DNA of 64,000 nucleotides from Vibrio bathopelagicus (GTDB lineage Bacteria; Pseudomonadota; Gammaproteobacteria; Enterobacterales; Vibrionaceae): NCBI RefSeq assembly GCF_014879975.1, contig NZ_CP062500.1, positions 620,001 to 684,000 of the forward strand, read 5' to 3'. Shown piece by piece: positions 49,438 to 61,604 of this stretch (position 1 is its first letter; each line of letters starts with the position of its first letter). The notes under the pieces were generated by a model. It saw only the letters and a program-made list of their open reading frames with translations, ran no database searches and was not told where the DNA came from. The position numbers and the translations under genes were made by a program.

Positions 49438-52350
49438 ATGAATGATACTAAACACAGTTTGGTAGGGCTTCTTATACCCTTAATATTATTGTCGAGTGCG
49501 GTTAGTGCTACAGAAAATATAAGTAAAGACACGTTAATTCAGTTATCTCAAAGTGATTCTGCAACTGTAATAGATGAGACTTTGGCTGCGTTGTATCCCC
49601 AATATGCCAATAGCTCTGAAGCAAAGAGTTTGACTACTTTTCGTTACTTAGAGCGTATGTACACTCTTGAACCCAAAAGTGGCAAAATTATTGTCGCAAT
49701 ATCTGAAGGTAGAGAAGGAACTCGTTTCGATTCTTTGTGGGGAAATAAAGAAAAACGTCAAGCTGACGATGCAGTTGAAACTATTGAAAACCTCGTTATC
49801 GAAACTTCCGACATGGAAGATTTAGAAGCGGTACTTTTTGATATTTATTATGATCGCGCTACAGCAGATTTTATTTTGGCTAATCGTTCTACTGACCAAG
49901 CTAGAATACAATGGATTGAGCAAGCGAGCACCTCAACTGTAGAAAAGTACCGTCAACAATCTTTCGATATTCTATTAAGTGCTTTTGATGACTATTGGAA
50001 GTTGATCGAAAACCACCCTCAAACATTTGCTAGTGCGCAGCCATTTCGTGATGTAAAAAGCGCTCGATACCTAAATGACAAAGGACAGTCATTACCGGTA
50101 TATCAAGAAGACCTTTTAATTACAGGTTATAAAGATGCTTTATTAGCTTATCAGTTAATGAATGAGTTATTGTCTCAGCAATTACAACTCAGTAAATTAA
50201 AGGCAGTATCGGCGAGCTCTGCAGAGCAAAAATCTAAGCTTGCATATGAAGCAAGCTTACTGCTTGAGCGAGTTTCTTTACAAGAGAAGCAGCTACGTCG
50301 TTTGTTAGGCGCTGATTCCTATACCCATATAATGTTGTCCTCTGAGCTTGATAAATTTAAAGGCAACATTGTTGAATTGAAATCTGTAGCCAACTGGCTC
50401 GAAGGTGGACCTAACTATTTAGGGCTGCCTGATGATTTTGTCATGTTGATGCCTGATTACAACTCACAAGATAATGTTGAAAACAGCTCATTCGAGTCTT
50501 TGGAAAAAGTGTTAGGTGGGATGTCACACTCATTAGAGTATTCATTGAATAAAGCTCAAAAAGAGCGTGTTGATTACCACTACCAATTGGATTCATTTAC
50601 ACGAAACTTCGCTCAAGCAAATGACCGATTAAAGGCAAGATTGTTTACTTTACTCGGATGTTCGGTCGACTCGGATGCTAGACCTTGTAAAGAACAGACC
50701 GAGAGTCAACGTAAAGGAAGCTTAATCGGTTACCAGTTGAAAAGCGTTCAAGCTACAAAGACCGAAGTTGAACGAGCCTATAGAGTTCATAGTGAGGTAT
50801 TGAAAAATATATCGATAGAAATTGAACGTATTGAGCAAGATAAGGATGTTAACAATGCGATCGATGAGTTTACGGTTAAGTTGGGTCTTAATGATATTCC
50901 TTTCAAAAGCTTAATTGATGAAAGCCGAAAGTCGACTTTGGATATGAATTCAGTGCTGTCTTCCGAAGAAGTTAAGCGCTCTCTTGATATCTTAGGCCGC
51001 TTTTTGAATGATACCGGTTCCACCGACTTGTCATCGACATTTTCTGCTATTGAAAGCTTACAAGGCGCTTTGAAGGGAAGCTCTCTTGAAGCTGAATTAT
51101 ATATTCAGAAGTTGGCTTTGCTCGAGCGTTCAAGAATCAAAGGTTTACGAGCAGAACAATTAGATGTCTTTACAGAAGGTCGGATTAAGGAACTAACGTT
51201 AGAGCTAGAAACTGCTAAAGCTGATATGGCTAAGTCGCTTTCTAATTTAGTTGATGATGCCGATAGATTGGTAGCCTTTAGTGCAGAAGCTCAGCGTTTG
51301 GTTGCTCAAATAGAACAAAATGAACATCTTAAATCTGAACGCTCTTATGCTAATCCGCTGAATTTCAGTGCGTTGACCGTTGAAACCTCTCGAGCTGAAT
51401 CACAGTTCTCTAACCTTCAAGAATGGCTTTTTTATGCTGTACAAGCACTTGAGTATAAATGGCAGGAGTCGTTTTATGATCGCCTTGAGGGTTTTGATAA
51501 AAACTTTGTGTTTAAGCTCCAAGATACACAGCAATCAGCCGCTTACTTAGATGCATTAAAGCGTTTTGACGATAAGAGGTATACGCCATTCGGCCAGAAA
51601 GTGACGGATGTTATTTCCCTAAAGGAACATATTTTCGGTTACATCGATAATCATGGTGGGAAAACCATTTACTATCCTGCTCCTGATGGTAGCGGAGATA
51701 TGTTGACTGCAGATGAAGCGTTTAACGCAAAGTTAAAGCTGCTTTCTCGTAACTTTGGCTTTGATAAATGGTTAACTGTAGAGTTCAGTACCGTGAAACA
51801 TTTTCCTAAAACGAACCTTTTTCATGGCCCGATACTTGGCAACGAAGATGATGAGATGTGTTTAGAAGTTGCTGGGAATTACTCGGATAAAATTGACGGG
51901 ATTTCGATTAACCTTGCAATCAATTATGACATATCGGGTGAATCTGCAACTCGCGCACTTCTTACTTATGGTGGTAATAACTACATGCGTAGCCGTATTC
52001 CAGGAATGTTAACTGACGATGGCGAAGGGCTTAAAGAAGATTTGATTCATTATTCAACACGTTTTTCGGATATTTCCAATAACGGTGTTGTATCTAAAAG
52101 CAGTTTTAAACAGCATATGAGCGCTAATATCATGACTGGCTATCATGATAATAAAGAGCTCCTTAACCCAACTTATTCATTTAAAGAGAGAAGTGTAGCA
52201 GCTTCAGGGTGGAGGTTGTCTCTTCAGTTAGGTGACGAATATGGTGACATTGTTGAAACTGAAGCGATTGATGATATCCAAATTATAGTGCAGCACAACC
52301 TGAAGGCTCGACGTACCTCAATTTGTAGCGGCGAATCTGGTCCTTTATAA
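49438..52350 (+). CDS. Secreted Tc toxin subunit A-related protein
   Basis: 970 residues with a Sec signal peptide (residues 1-24, ending SSAVSA). Residues about 25-790 are mostly helical and coiled-coil-like, rich in Q/E/K/L. Residues about 802-970 are beta-rich and follow the order of the C-terminal region of Tc toxin A subunits: GNYSDKIDGISINLAI (compare the PGHYxRRIKxVSVxIP pattern), LTYGGNNYMRSR, SGWRLSLQL with W925 (compare SxWRLELP), and IDDIQIIVQHN. The helical part just before (WLFYAVQALEYKWQ) also resembles the segment before that module. TcA proteins usually exceed 2000 residues and lack a classical signal peptide; no TcB or RHS gene is near. Function unknown; similarity is from pattern recognition only. 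Confidence 0.55.
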   Translation: MNDTKHSLVGLLIPLILLSSAVSATENISKDTLIQLSQSDSATVIDETLAALYPQYANSSEAKSLTTFRYLERMYTLEPKSGKIIVAISEGREGTRFDSLWGNKEKRQADDAVETIENLVIETSDMEDLEAVLFDIYYDRATADFILANRSTDQARIQWIEQASTSTVEKYRQQSFDILLSAFDDYWKLIENHPQTFASAQPFRDVKSARYLNDKGQSLPVYQEDLLITGYKDALLAYQLMNELLSQQLQLSKLKAVSASSAEQKSKLAYEASLLLERVSLQEKQLRRLLGADSYTHIMLSSELDKFKGNIVELKSVANWLEGGPNYLGLPDDFVMLMPDYNSQDNVENSSFESLEKVLGGMSHSLEYSLNKAQKERVDYHYQLDSFTRNFAQANDRLKARLFTLLGCSVDSDARPCKEQTESQRKGSLIGYQLKSVQATKTEVERAYRVHSEVLKNISIEIERIEQDKDVNNAIDEFTVKLGLNDIPFKSLIDESRKSTLDMNSVLSSEEVKRSLDILGRFLNDTGSTDLSSTFSAIESLQGALKGSSLEAELYIQKLALLERSRIKGLRAEQLDVFTEGRIKELTLELETAKADMAKSLSNLVDDADRLVAFSAEAQRLVAQIEQNEHLKSERSYANPLNFSALTVETSRAESQFSNLQEWLFYAVQALEYKWQESFYDRLEGFDKNFVFKLQDTQQSAAYLDALKRFDDKRYTPFGQKVTDVISLKEHIFGYIDNHGGKTIYYPAPDGSGDMLTADEAFNAKLKLLSRNFGFDKWLTVEFSTVKHFPKTNLFHGPILGNEDDEMCLEVAGNYSDKIDGISINLAINYDISGESATRALLTYGGNNYMRSRIPGMLTDDGEGLKEDLIHYSTRFSDISNNGVVSKSSFKQHMSANIMTGYHDNKELLNPTYSFKERSVAASGWRLSLQLGDEYGDIVETEAIDDIQIIVQHNLKARRTSICSGESGPL

Positions 52351-52371
52351 CAACATAAATAACCTAACTTT

Positions 52372-52399
52372 GAGCCTCATAGTTTTATGAGGCTCTTTC
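52372..52399 (+). terminator. Terminator of the Tc-like gene
   Basis: A 10-bp perfect stem GAGCCTCATA / TATGAGGCTC with loop GTTT, then TTTCT. It sits between convergent genes. Confidence 0.85.
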
Positions 52400-52414
52400 T
52401 ATAGCTTCCGAGCG

Positions 52415-52861
52415 TTACTCTACTTCAGCTTCTTCCGGTTCTACTTCTTCTTGTAGTTCCAGCAAGTTAATCGCTATTGTGACGAAATCACTGTCGGTGA
52501 TAATCCCCACTAATTCGTAGTTTTCTACGACAGGTAAACAGCCCACTTTGTGTTTCTGCATATAGATAGCTGACTCTTTTAAACCCGCACGTGGCTCTAC
52601 CGACATAACGCTTTTGTGCATGATGTCGTTGAGTGGTGTTGAAAGGGTAAAAGATTGAGCTTGTGGGATATTTTGTAGGCTGGATTCTTGAGCGGCAAGA
52701 ACGTCTCGTTGTGTGACAACACCAAGTAGCTTTCTGTCGGCATCTACAACAGGAATATGGCGGATATCAAGCGCTTCCATCATGTGCTTAGCATCGGCCA
52801 GTGAATGTGAACGCAATAGAGTATGAGGGTTGCGAGTCATCATATCTTCAACCTTGATCAT
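52415..52861 (-). CDS. Tandem CBS domain protein
   Basis: A soluble 148-residue protein made of two CBS motifs (about 1-60, MIKVEDMMTRNPHTLLRSHS, and 75-135, VMSVEPRAGLKE and GCLPVV). CBS pairs bind adenine nucleotides and act as energy sensors. It has an acidic tail (EEVEPEEAEVE). No partner domain. It is divergent from the queA operon. The target is unknown. Confidence 0.88.
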   Translation of the reverse strand: MIKVEDMMTRNPHTLLRSHSLADAKHMMEALDIRHIPVVDADRKLLGVVTQRDVLAAQESSLQNIPQAQSFTLSTPLNDIMHKSVMSVEPRAGLKESAIYMQKHKVGCLPVVENYELVGIITDSDFVTIAINLLELQEEVEPEEAEVE

Positions 52862-55600
<2,739 letters not shown>

Positions 55601-55710
55601 TATTTCTTTTTTGCGAGCCCTATCTCTCTTCCGAGTGATGGGGCTTGAAAATAAAGGGATGCAACCCAATTAGACAAACAATTACTAAAATATAATAGAG
55701 GATGTTTTTA

Positions 55711-56040
55711 ATGTTTATTTCTCAAGCTCACGCAGCAGTAGAAGGTGCACCAGCAGGCGGCGGTTTCGAAATGCTTATCATGCTAGGTATGTTCGCTGTG
55801 ATCTTCTACTTCATGATCTACCGTCCACAAGCTAAGCGCGTAAAAGAGCATAAAAATCTTATGTCTTCTATGGGCAAAGGCGATGAAGTTCTAACGAGCG
55901 GCGGTCTGATTGGTAAGATTACTAAGATTGCAGAAGACAGCGACTACGTTGCTATCGAACTGAACGCAAACAACGAAGTCGTTATCAAGAAAGATTTCGT
56001 TACAGCAGTGCTACCAAAAGGTACTCTGAAATCTCTATAA
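55711..56040 (+). CDS. yajC: Sec translocon accessory protein YajC
   Basis: Small single-span membrane protein of the SecDF-YajC complex. N-terminal hydrophobic segment (about residues 18-37, EMLIMLGMFAVIFYFMIYRP) then a cytoplasmic KOW-like domain (GKGDEVLTSGGLIGKITKI). About 109 residues. The ATG at 55711 is preferred because AGAGG ends 9 bases upstream; the ATG at 55702 abuts it. Starts the yajC-secD-secF group. Confidence 0.93.
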   Translation: MFISQAHAAVEGAPAGGGFEMLIMLGMFAVIFYFMIYRPQAKRVKEHKNLMSSMGKGDEVLTSGGLIGKITKIAEDSDYVAIELNANNEVVIKKDFVTAVLPKGTLKSL

Positions 56041-56060
56041 ACAGCTAGAGGATCCTCGCT

Positions 56061-57917
56061 GTGCTAAACCGTTATCCGTTATGGAAGTATTTGATGGTGA
56101 TGTTTGCCATCGCTATCGCTGCGTTGTACGCACTTCCAAATATATACGGTGAAGATCCGGCAGTTCAAGTTACAGGGGCGCGCGGCGCCTCTGTAGATCT
56201 GTCTACGCTGGATGCTGTCACCGACGCTCTTGAAGCAAAGAGCCTTTCTACTAAATCCGTTGCTCTAGAGAACGGTTCCATTCTTGTTCGCTTTAACGAT
56301 ACAGATACGCAAATCAGTGCCCGTGATATCATCACAGAAGCACTAGGCGATGACGTTATCGTTGCTTTAAACCTAGCTGCTTCAACTCCTGATTGGCTTG
56401 AATCTATTGGTGCTGCACCAATGAAACTGGGTCTTGACCTACGTGGTGGTGTTCACTTCTTAATGGAAGTGGATATGGACGCTGCAATGGAAAAGCTAGT
56501 TGGCCAACAAGAAGAAGCGTTCCGTAGCGAACTTCGTGAAGAAAAAATCCGTTACCGTGCTATTCGCCCATCGGGTAAAGATGCCGTGGAAGTGATTCTG
56601 CGTAACGAAGAGCAGCTTGCTGAAGCAAAATCGCTACTGCAATCTAAGCACCAAGATATGACGTTCGTAGATTCAGAATCTAACGGTCGTTTCTCTTTGA
56701 TTGCTAACTTCACTGAAACTCGCCTTCAAGAAATCCGCAACTACGCGGTAGAGCAAAACATTACCATTCTACGTAACCGTGTTAACGAACTTGGTGTTGC
56801 TGAGCCTTTGGTTCAACGTCAAGGTGCTAGCCGTATCGTAGTGGAATTGCCAGGCGTTCAAGACACGGCTCGTGCTAAAGAAATTTTAGGCGCAACCGCG
56901 ACTCTTGAATTCCGTGAAGTGGACAGCAGTGCCGATTTGGCCGCTGCAGCTTCTGGTCGTGCTCCTGCTGGTAGTGAAATCAAGCAAGACCGTGATGGTC
57001 GTCCTGTGGTACTTAAGAAGCGCGTTATCTTAGGCGGTTCTAGCATTACAGATGCAAGCTCAAGTGTTGATGAATATGGTCGCCCACAAGTTAACATCTC
57101 GCTAGACAGCGAAGGTGGTAGCAAGATGTCTACATTCTCTCGTCAAAATATCGGTAAGCTAATGGCAACCGTATTTGCAGAGTACAAAGACAGTGGTCGT
57201 AAAACACCTGAAGGTCGAGTGATCCTAAGTAAGCACGAAGAAGTGATTAACCAAGCGACGATTCAATCTGCGCTTGGCCGTAACTTCCGTATTACAGGTA
57301 TCGACTCAACGGCGGAAGCTCATAACTTGGCACTTCTACTACGTGCTGGTGCATTGATTGCGCCTATCTCGATTGTAGAAGAACGTACAATTGGTCCATC
57401 TATGGGTCAACAAAACATCGATATGGGTATCATGGCGATGGTTTGGGGTATGGCTGCAGTAATGCTGTTTACACTGCTTTACTACCGTACTTTCGGTTTG
57501 ATTGCGAACGTCGCTCTGATGGCTAACTTAGTGTTGATTATTGGTGTGATGTCGATGATTCCTGGCGCGACAATGACGCTACCAGGTATTGCCGGTATCG
57601 TATTGACGGTCGGTATGGCTGTCGATGCCAACGTTCTTATCTTTGAGCGTATACGTGAAGAACTTCGAGATGGACGCAGTCCACAACAAGCGATTCACCA
57701 AGGTTATGCAAACGCATTTAGTACAATCGCCGATGCCAACATCACCACATTACTAACAGCAATCATTCTATTTGCTGTCGGCACAGGTGCGATTAAAGGC
57801 TTCGCGGTAACGTTATCAATCGGTATCTTGACTTCAATGTTTACAGCTATTATCGGAACACGTTGTATCGTGAACCTGATGTATGGCGGTAAACGTGTTA
57901 AGAAACTGTCGATCTAA
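56061..57917 (+). CDS. secD: Protein translocase subunit SecD
   Basis: Membrane protein that uses the ion gradient to finish protein export. One N-terminal span, the large periplasmic P1 domain (about residues 40-440, with [16 protein letters not shown]), then five C-terminal spans with the conserved Asp in [18 protein letters not shown]. In Vibrio the driving ion is reported to be sodium for one of the SecDF sets. 618 residues. There are 20 bases between it and yajC, so there is no VemP-type arrest peptide in front of this copy. Confidence 0.96.
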   Translation: MLNRYPLWKYLMVMFAIAIAALYALPNIYGEDPAVQVTGARGASVDLSTLDAVTDALEAKSLSTKSVALENGSILVRFNDTDTQISARDIITEALGDDVIVALNLAASTPDWLESIGAAPMKLGLDLRGGVHFLMEVDMDAAMEKLVGQQEEAFRSELREEKIRYRAIRPSGKDAVEVILRNEEQLAEAKSLLQSKHQDMTFVDSESNGRFSLIANFTETRLQEIRNYAVEQNITILRNRVNELGVAEPLVQRQGASRIVVELPGVQDTARAKEILGATATLEFREVDSSADLAAAASGRAPAGSEIKQDRDGRPVVLKKRVILGGSSITDASSSVDEYGRPQVNISLDSEGGSKMSTFSRQNIGKLMATVFAEYKDSGRKTPEGRVILSKHEEVINQATIQSALGRNFRITGIDSTAEAHNLALLLRAGALIAPISIVEERTIGPSMGQQNIDMGIMAMVWGMAAVMLFTLLYYRTFGLIANVALMANLVLIIGVMSMIPGATMTLPGIAGIVLTVGMAVDANVLIFERIREELRDGRSPQQAIHQGYANAFSTIADANITTLLTAIILFAVGTGAIKGFAVTLSIGILTSMFTAIIGTRCIVNLMYGGKRVKKLSI

Positions 57918-57931
57918 GGCTAGGAATTAAT

Positions 57932-58879
57932 ATGTTTCAGATTCTAAAAGCAGAAAAAATGATCGACTTTATGCGTTGGTCAAAGGTTGCCTTTGTATTC
58001 TCTATCTTGATGATTGGTACTGCTATCTTCACCCTAACAACGAAATCGTTGAACTGGGGTCTAGATTTTACCGGCGGTACTCTGATTGAAGTGGGTTTTG
58101 AGGAGCCTGCAAACCTACCCGATATCCGAAGTGCACTAGAAGCTGAAGGCTTTGGTGATGCTACGGTTCAGAACTTTGGTTCTGCGCGTGAGGTAATGGT
58201 TCGTCTACGTCCACGTGACGGTGTTGCGGGCGAAACGCTTGGTAACCAAATCCTGTCTGCGATTAAAGATGGTACTGGTGAGCAAGTTGAGATGCGTCGT
58301 ATCGAGTTCGTTGGTCCAAACGTGGGTGATGAACTAACAGAAGCTGGTGGTCTTGCGATCTTAGTTTCTCTGATCTGTATCTTGATCTACGTATCAGTGC
58401 GATTTGAATGGCGATTGGCGGCAGGTGCTGTATTAGCCCTAGCACACGACGTTATCATCACACTCGGAGTGTTCTCTCTAATGCAAATTGAGGTAGACCT
58501 TACTATCGTGGCAGCCTTGCTGACGGTGGTCGGTTACTCCCTCAACGATACCATAGTGGTATTTGACCGTATTCGTGAGAACTTCCGTAAGATGCGTAAA
58601 GGCGAAGCGCCTGAAGTATTGAACAGCTCAATCACACAAACATTGAGCCGTACTTTGATTACTTCTGGTACGACGTTGTTCGTGGTTATCGCTCTGTTTG
58701 TACAGGGTGGTGCTATGATTCACGGTTTCGCGACTGCACTTCTATTGGGTATTACGGTTGGTACTTACTCTTCTATCTACGTTGCATCAGCACTAGCTAT
58801 GAAGTTGGGTATTACGCGTGAACACCTAATGCCACCACAAGTGGAAAAAGAAGGTGAAGAGTTTAACGAGATGCCTTAA
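57932..58879 (+). CDS. secF: Protein translocase subunit SecF
   Basis: Partner of SecD. N-terminal span, short periplasmic domain (NWGLDFTGGTLIEVGF), and C-terminal membrane part with the conserved GYSLNDTIVVFDRIREN. 315 residues. It starts 14 bases after secD and ends the operon, followed by a strong terminator. Confidence 0.96.
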   Translation: MFQILKAEKMIDFMRWSKVAFVFSILMIGTAIFTLTTKSLNWGLDFTGGTLIEVGFEEPANLPDIRSALEAEGFGDATVQNFGSAREVMVRLRPRDGVAGETLGNQILSAIKDGTGEQVEMRRIEFVGPNVGDELTEAGGLAILVSLICILIYVSVRFEWRLAAGAVLALAHDVIITLGVFSLMQIEVDLTIVAALLTVVGYSLNDTIVVFDRIRENFRKMRKGEAPEVLNSSITQTLSRTLITSGTTLFVVIALFVQGGAMIHGFATALLLGITVGTYSSIYVASALAMKLGITREHLMPPQVEKEGEEFNEMP

Positions 58880-58907
58880 GCCTCGGCTTAAACTGTTTCG
58901 ATAAACC

Positions 58908-58939
58908 AAAAAAACCGCTAGGCAACTAGCGGTTTTTTT
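58908..58939 (+). terminator. Terminator of secF
   Basis: A 14-bp perfect stem AAAAAAACCGCTAG / CTAGCGGTTTTTTT with loop GCAA. Confidence 0.95.
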
Positions 58940-59018
58940 ACACCTGTATTTTGTGGTTGAGCTCATTGCAATTTAACGTTGAAGTGAGTTGCACTCAATG
59001 TAACTAAGCGCCACCCTG

Positions 59019-59139
59019 CTTGTAGCTTGTAGCTTGTAGCTTGTAGCTTGTAGCTTGTAGCTTGTAGCTTGTAGCTTGTAGCTTGTAGCTTGTAGCTTGT
59101 AGCTTGTAGCTTGTAGCTTGTAGCTTGTAGCTTGTAGCT
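59019..59139. repeat. 17-copy tandem repeat of CTTGTAG
   Basis: Seventeen exact copies of the 7-mer CTTGTAG run from 59019 to 59137, followed by CT, with no imperfect unit. It lies between the secF terminator and the suhB terminator, outside any gene. The minus strand has an open frame through it (repeating LQATSYK), which only reflects the lack of stops in the unit. Likely a slippage-prone VNTR. Confidence 0.97.
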
Positions 59140-59153
59140 CGAATAGCTGATAC

Positions 59154-59180
59154 AAAAAAGCCCCGCAATCGCGAGGCTTT
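59154..59180 (-). terminator. Terminator of suhB
   Basis: Stem AAAGCCCCGC / GCGAGGCTTT with loop AATC and one mismatch; on the minus strand it is followed by TTTTTT. Confidence 0.8.
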
Positions 59181-59226
59181 AGAATTTCTACGCTCTGCTA
59201 TAAGAGAGCTTTAACGTAGGCCTGAA

Positions 59227-60030
59227 TTACTTCAGCATACCTTCGTTTGCGTTCTCACGAACGTGCTTAAGAATAGACTTAACACCACGTGCGCTTGAAG
59301 CAACAACATTACCAGAAGTCATGTAATCAGTACCGCCAGCAAAGTCAGTCATGATAGCACCAGCTTCACGAGCGATTAGATCGCCAGCTGCTAGATCCCA
59401 TGGCTTAAGGCCTAGTTCTAGGTAACCATCGACACGGCCAGCTGCTAGGTAACATAGGTCAAGAGCTGGAGAACCAGTACGACGGAAGTCAGCACAGTCA
59501 ACGAATAGACCAGTGATGATTTTCATGAAAGATTCAGAATGTTGTTTTTGCTTGAATGGGAAGCCAGTAGCAAGAACAGTACCTTGAAGGTCTTTAAGTT
59601 GAGTAACACGCATACGAGCGTTGTTAAGTTGTGCGCCAGCGCCACGTTGAGCTGTGAAAAGCTCGTTTAGCATTGGATCATAAACACAAGCAACTTCTGT
59701 ACGACCGTTCATGCGAACAGCGATAGATACTGAGAAGTGAGGGAAACCTTTTACAAAGTTGTTGGTGCCATCTAGTGGGTCAACGATCCATTGTACATCA
59801 GAGTCTTTACCTTCAGTCAGGCCTGACTCTTCAGAAATAATGCTGTGCTCTGGGTAAGATGATTTGATTGTCTCAATAATCATGTACTCAGCTTCTTGAG
59901 CAATGTTAGTAACGTAATCGTTGTTACCTTTTAGAGACGTTTCGATCTTATCAGTTGTTTCTAGAGATTTAGCAATATGGTTGCCAGCTTTACGCGCAGC
60001 GCGTATCGCAATGTTTAGCATTGGATGCAT
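59227..60030 (-). CDS. suhB: Inositol monophosphatase family protein SuhB
   Basis: Mg-dependent inositol-1-phosphatase fold; in enterics its main role is as a Nus-complex component in rRNA antitermination at boxA. Phosphatase motifs SEESG, WIVDPLDGTNNFVKG and KPWDLAAGDLIAREAG are intact. 267 residues from MHPMLNIAIRAARKAGN. The frame extends to 60132, but the ATG at 60030 is the family start and a ribosome-site-like GGGAAAAACC precedes it. Divergent from trmJ. Confidence 0.94.
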   Translation of the reverse strand: MHPMLNIAIRAARKAGNHIAKSLETTDKIETSLKGNNDYVTNIAQEAEYMIIETIKSSYPEHSIISEESGLTEGKDSDVQWIVDPLDGTNNFVKGFPHFSVSIAVRMNGRTEVACVYDPMLNELFTAQRGAGAQLNNARMRVTQLKDLQGTVLATGFPFKQKQHSESFMKIITGLFVDCADFRRTGSPALDLCYLAAGRVDGYLELGLKPWDLAAGDLIAREAGAIMTDFAGGTDYMTSGNVVASSARGVKSILKHVRENANEGMLK

Positions 60031-60210
60031 AGGTTTTTCCCACAAGATGTTAAAGAACAGTTTAAAGCGGCGGCGAGTATACCAAATTTTTTGCAAAAGG
60101 GAAGTGGTTGTTTTTTGAACTCTTGGATTCACATTCCGAGAAGGGTCTGACCATTTTACTTAGCTATGTGTTAATATCTCGCGATTATTTTTAAAGTGGT
60201 GTCATATAGC

Positions 60211-60939
60211 ATGTTAGACAATGTAAAAGTCGTTCTGGTTGGTACGTCTCATTCGGGAAATATCGGATCAGCAGCTCGCGCAATGAAAGTGATGGGTTTG
60301 AGTCAATTGGTTCTTGTCGACCCTCAATGTGAAGTTGACGAGCAGACCTTAGCACTGGCAGCAGGTGCAGGTGACATCGCAGAAAATGCGACGATTGTTT
60401 CTACACTGGATGAAGCCGTAAAAGACTGTGGTTTGGTGGTGGGCTCGAGTGCGCGTTCACGCACGCTTGAATGGCCAATGCTTGAGCCTCGTGAATGTGG
60501 ACAAAAGTTTGCAGTTGAAGGTCAAAAACACCCTGTAGCGTTAGTCTTCGGCCGTGAACGTACAGGTTTAACAAATGATGAATTACAAAAGTGTCATTAT
60601 CATGTATGCATTCCAGCGAACCCTGAATACAGTTCACTGAACTTAGCAATGGCGGTACAGACGCTGAGCTATGAAGTTCGCGTAGCACACCTTGATATGG
60701 TCGCTAGCCAATATCAGCCGCAGCAACAAGATGAGTATCCTCGTCACGAAGAACTAGAAATGTTCTATGAACACCTTGAAAAAGTGATCATTGATACCCA
60801 ATTTATCTCTAAGGATAAGCCTGGCCAGGTAATGAACAAGCTGCGTCGTCTATTTAGCCGAGCTCGTCCAGAACTGCAAGAGATCAATACTCTACGTGGT
60901 ATTTTGACCTCTATTGAGAAAAGCAATAAAGATAAATAA
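60211..60939 (+). CDS. trmJ: tRNA (cytidine/uridine-2'-O-)-methyltransferase TrmJ
   Basis: SPOUT-class enzyme that methylates the 2'-OH of nucleotide 32 in several tRNAs. N-terminus [20 protein letters not shown] and the knot motif [15 protein letters not shown] with [14 protein letters not shown] at the SAM-binding turn. About 242 residues. The frame begins at 60196, but the ATG at 60211 matches the family start. Upstream of iscR, as in enterics. Confidence 0.94.
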   Translation: MLDNVKVVLVGTSHSGNIGSAARAMKVMGLSQLVLVDPQCEVDEQTLALAAGAGDIAENATIVSTLDEAVKDCGLVVGSSARSRTLEWPMLEPRECGQKFAVEGQKHPVALVFGRERTGLTNDELQKCHYHVCIPANPEYSSLNLAMAVQTLSYEVRVAHLDMVASQYQPQQQDEYPRHEELEMFYEHLEKVIIDTQFISKDKPGQVMNKLRRLFSRARPELQEINTLRGILTSIEKSNKDK

Positions 60940-60963
60940 AGCCCGTACAATAGCTAAGGGTGA

Positions 60964-60988
60964 ATACCTGACTAAAATAGTCAACTAA
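60964..60988 (+). promoter_or_regulatory. Upstream IscR-type site of iscR
   Basis: ATACCTGACTAAAATAGTC and the next six bases follow the IscR type-1 site pattern (ATA-SYYGACTRWWWYAGTC-). Holo-IscR would repress here, giving autoregulation by Fe-S status. Confidence 0.7.
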
Positions 60989-61021
60989 ATACTTGACCGA
61001 TTTAGTCAGGTATGGGAAAAT
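60989..61021 (+). promoter_or_regulatory. IscR-type site overlapping the iscR promoter
   Basis: ATACTTGACCGATTTAGTC to GGTAT (60989-61013) is a second IscR-type match. The -35 TTGACC (60993-60998) lies inside it and a -10 GAAAAT (61016-61021) follows after 17 bases, so bound IscR would block RNA polymerase. Confidence 0.75.
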
Positions 61022-61055
61022 TCCAACCACATAAACAATGTGGATACGGTGTGAT

Positions 61056-61577
61056 ATGAAACTTACATCCAAAGGAAGATATGCAGTAACAGCTATGTTA
61101 GATGTAGCGCTGCATTCGCAAAAAAGCCCAGTTCCTCTGGCTGATATTTCAGAGCGACAGGGTATTTCGTTATCGTACTTAGAACAGCTATTTTCTAAGT
61201 TACGTAAAGCTGGCTTAGTTGCTAGTGTTCGTGGTCCTGGTGGTGGTTACCGCCTTGGTGCTGAAGCGAGCGAGATCGCTGTCGGAACTGTGATTGCAGC
61301 AGTGGACGAATCAGTCGATGCAACTAAGTGTCACGGTAGAGCTGATTGCCAAGGTGGCAGTCGTTGTTTAACTCACACTTTATGGCGTGATTTAAGCTCC
61401 CGTATTAGCAGTTTCTTAAATGACATTACGCTCGGTGAGCTAATGAAAGATAACGAAGTTTTACAGATTTCCGATCGTCAAGACATTGATCTTGCGGTTA
61501 ATAATGGTTTTGCACAAAAAAATACGAGCACTACAACGATTAGTGCAGCACCTCACGGTGTTAATGCCCGCTCTTAG
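61056..61577 (+). CDS. iscR: Fe-S cluster assembly regulator IscR
   Basis: Rrf2-type regulator that binds one [2Fe-2S] cluster and represses the isc operon. N-terminus [20 protein letters not shown], winged helix ([20 protein letters not shown]), and three cluster cysteines in [13 protein letters not shown]. About 173 residues. The frame opens at 61038, but MKLTSKGRY from 61056 is the family start. Two IscR-type sites cover its own promoter. Confidence 0.96.
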   Translation: MKLTSKGRYAVTAMLDVALHSQKSPVPLADISERQGISLSYLEQLFSKLRKAGLVASVRGPGGGYRLGAEASEIAVGTVIAAVDESVDATKCHGRADCQGGSRCLTHTLWRDLSSRISSFLNDITLGELMKDNEVLQISDRQDIDLAVNNGFAQKNTSTTTISAAPHGVNARS

Positions 61578-61604
61578 CGGTCAGTTTTTACATTGGAGTA
61601 GAAA

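Noticed and set aside
59019..59139. CRISPR array
   Set aside because: The units are contiguous 7-mers with no spacers and no cas genes are near.
58973..59155. 60-residue minus-strand frame with repeating LQATSYK
   Set aside because: It exists only because the 7-bp repeat unit has no stop on that strand; no ribosome site or family, and any slippage would break it.
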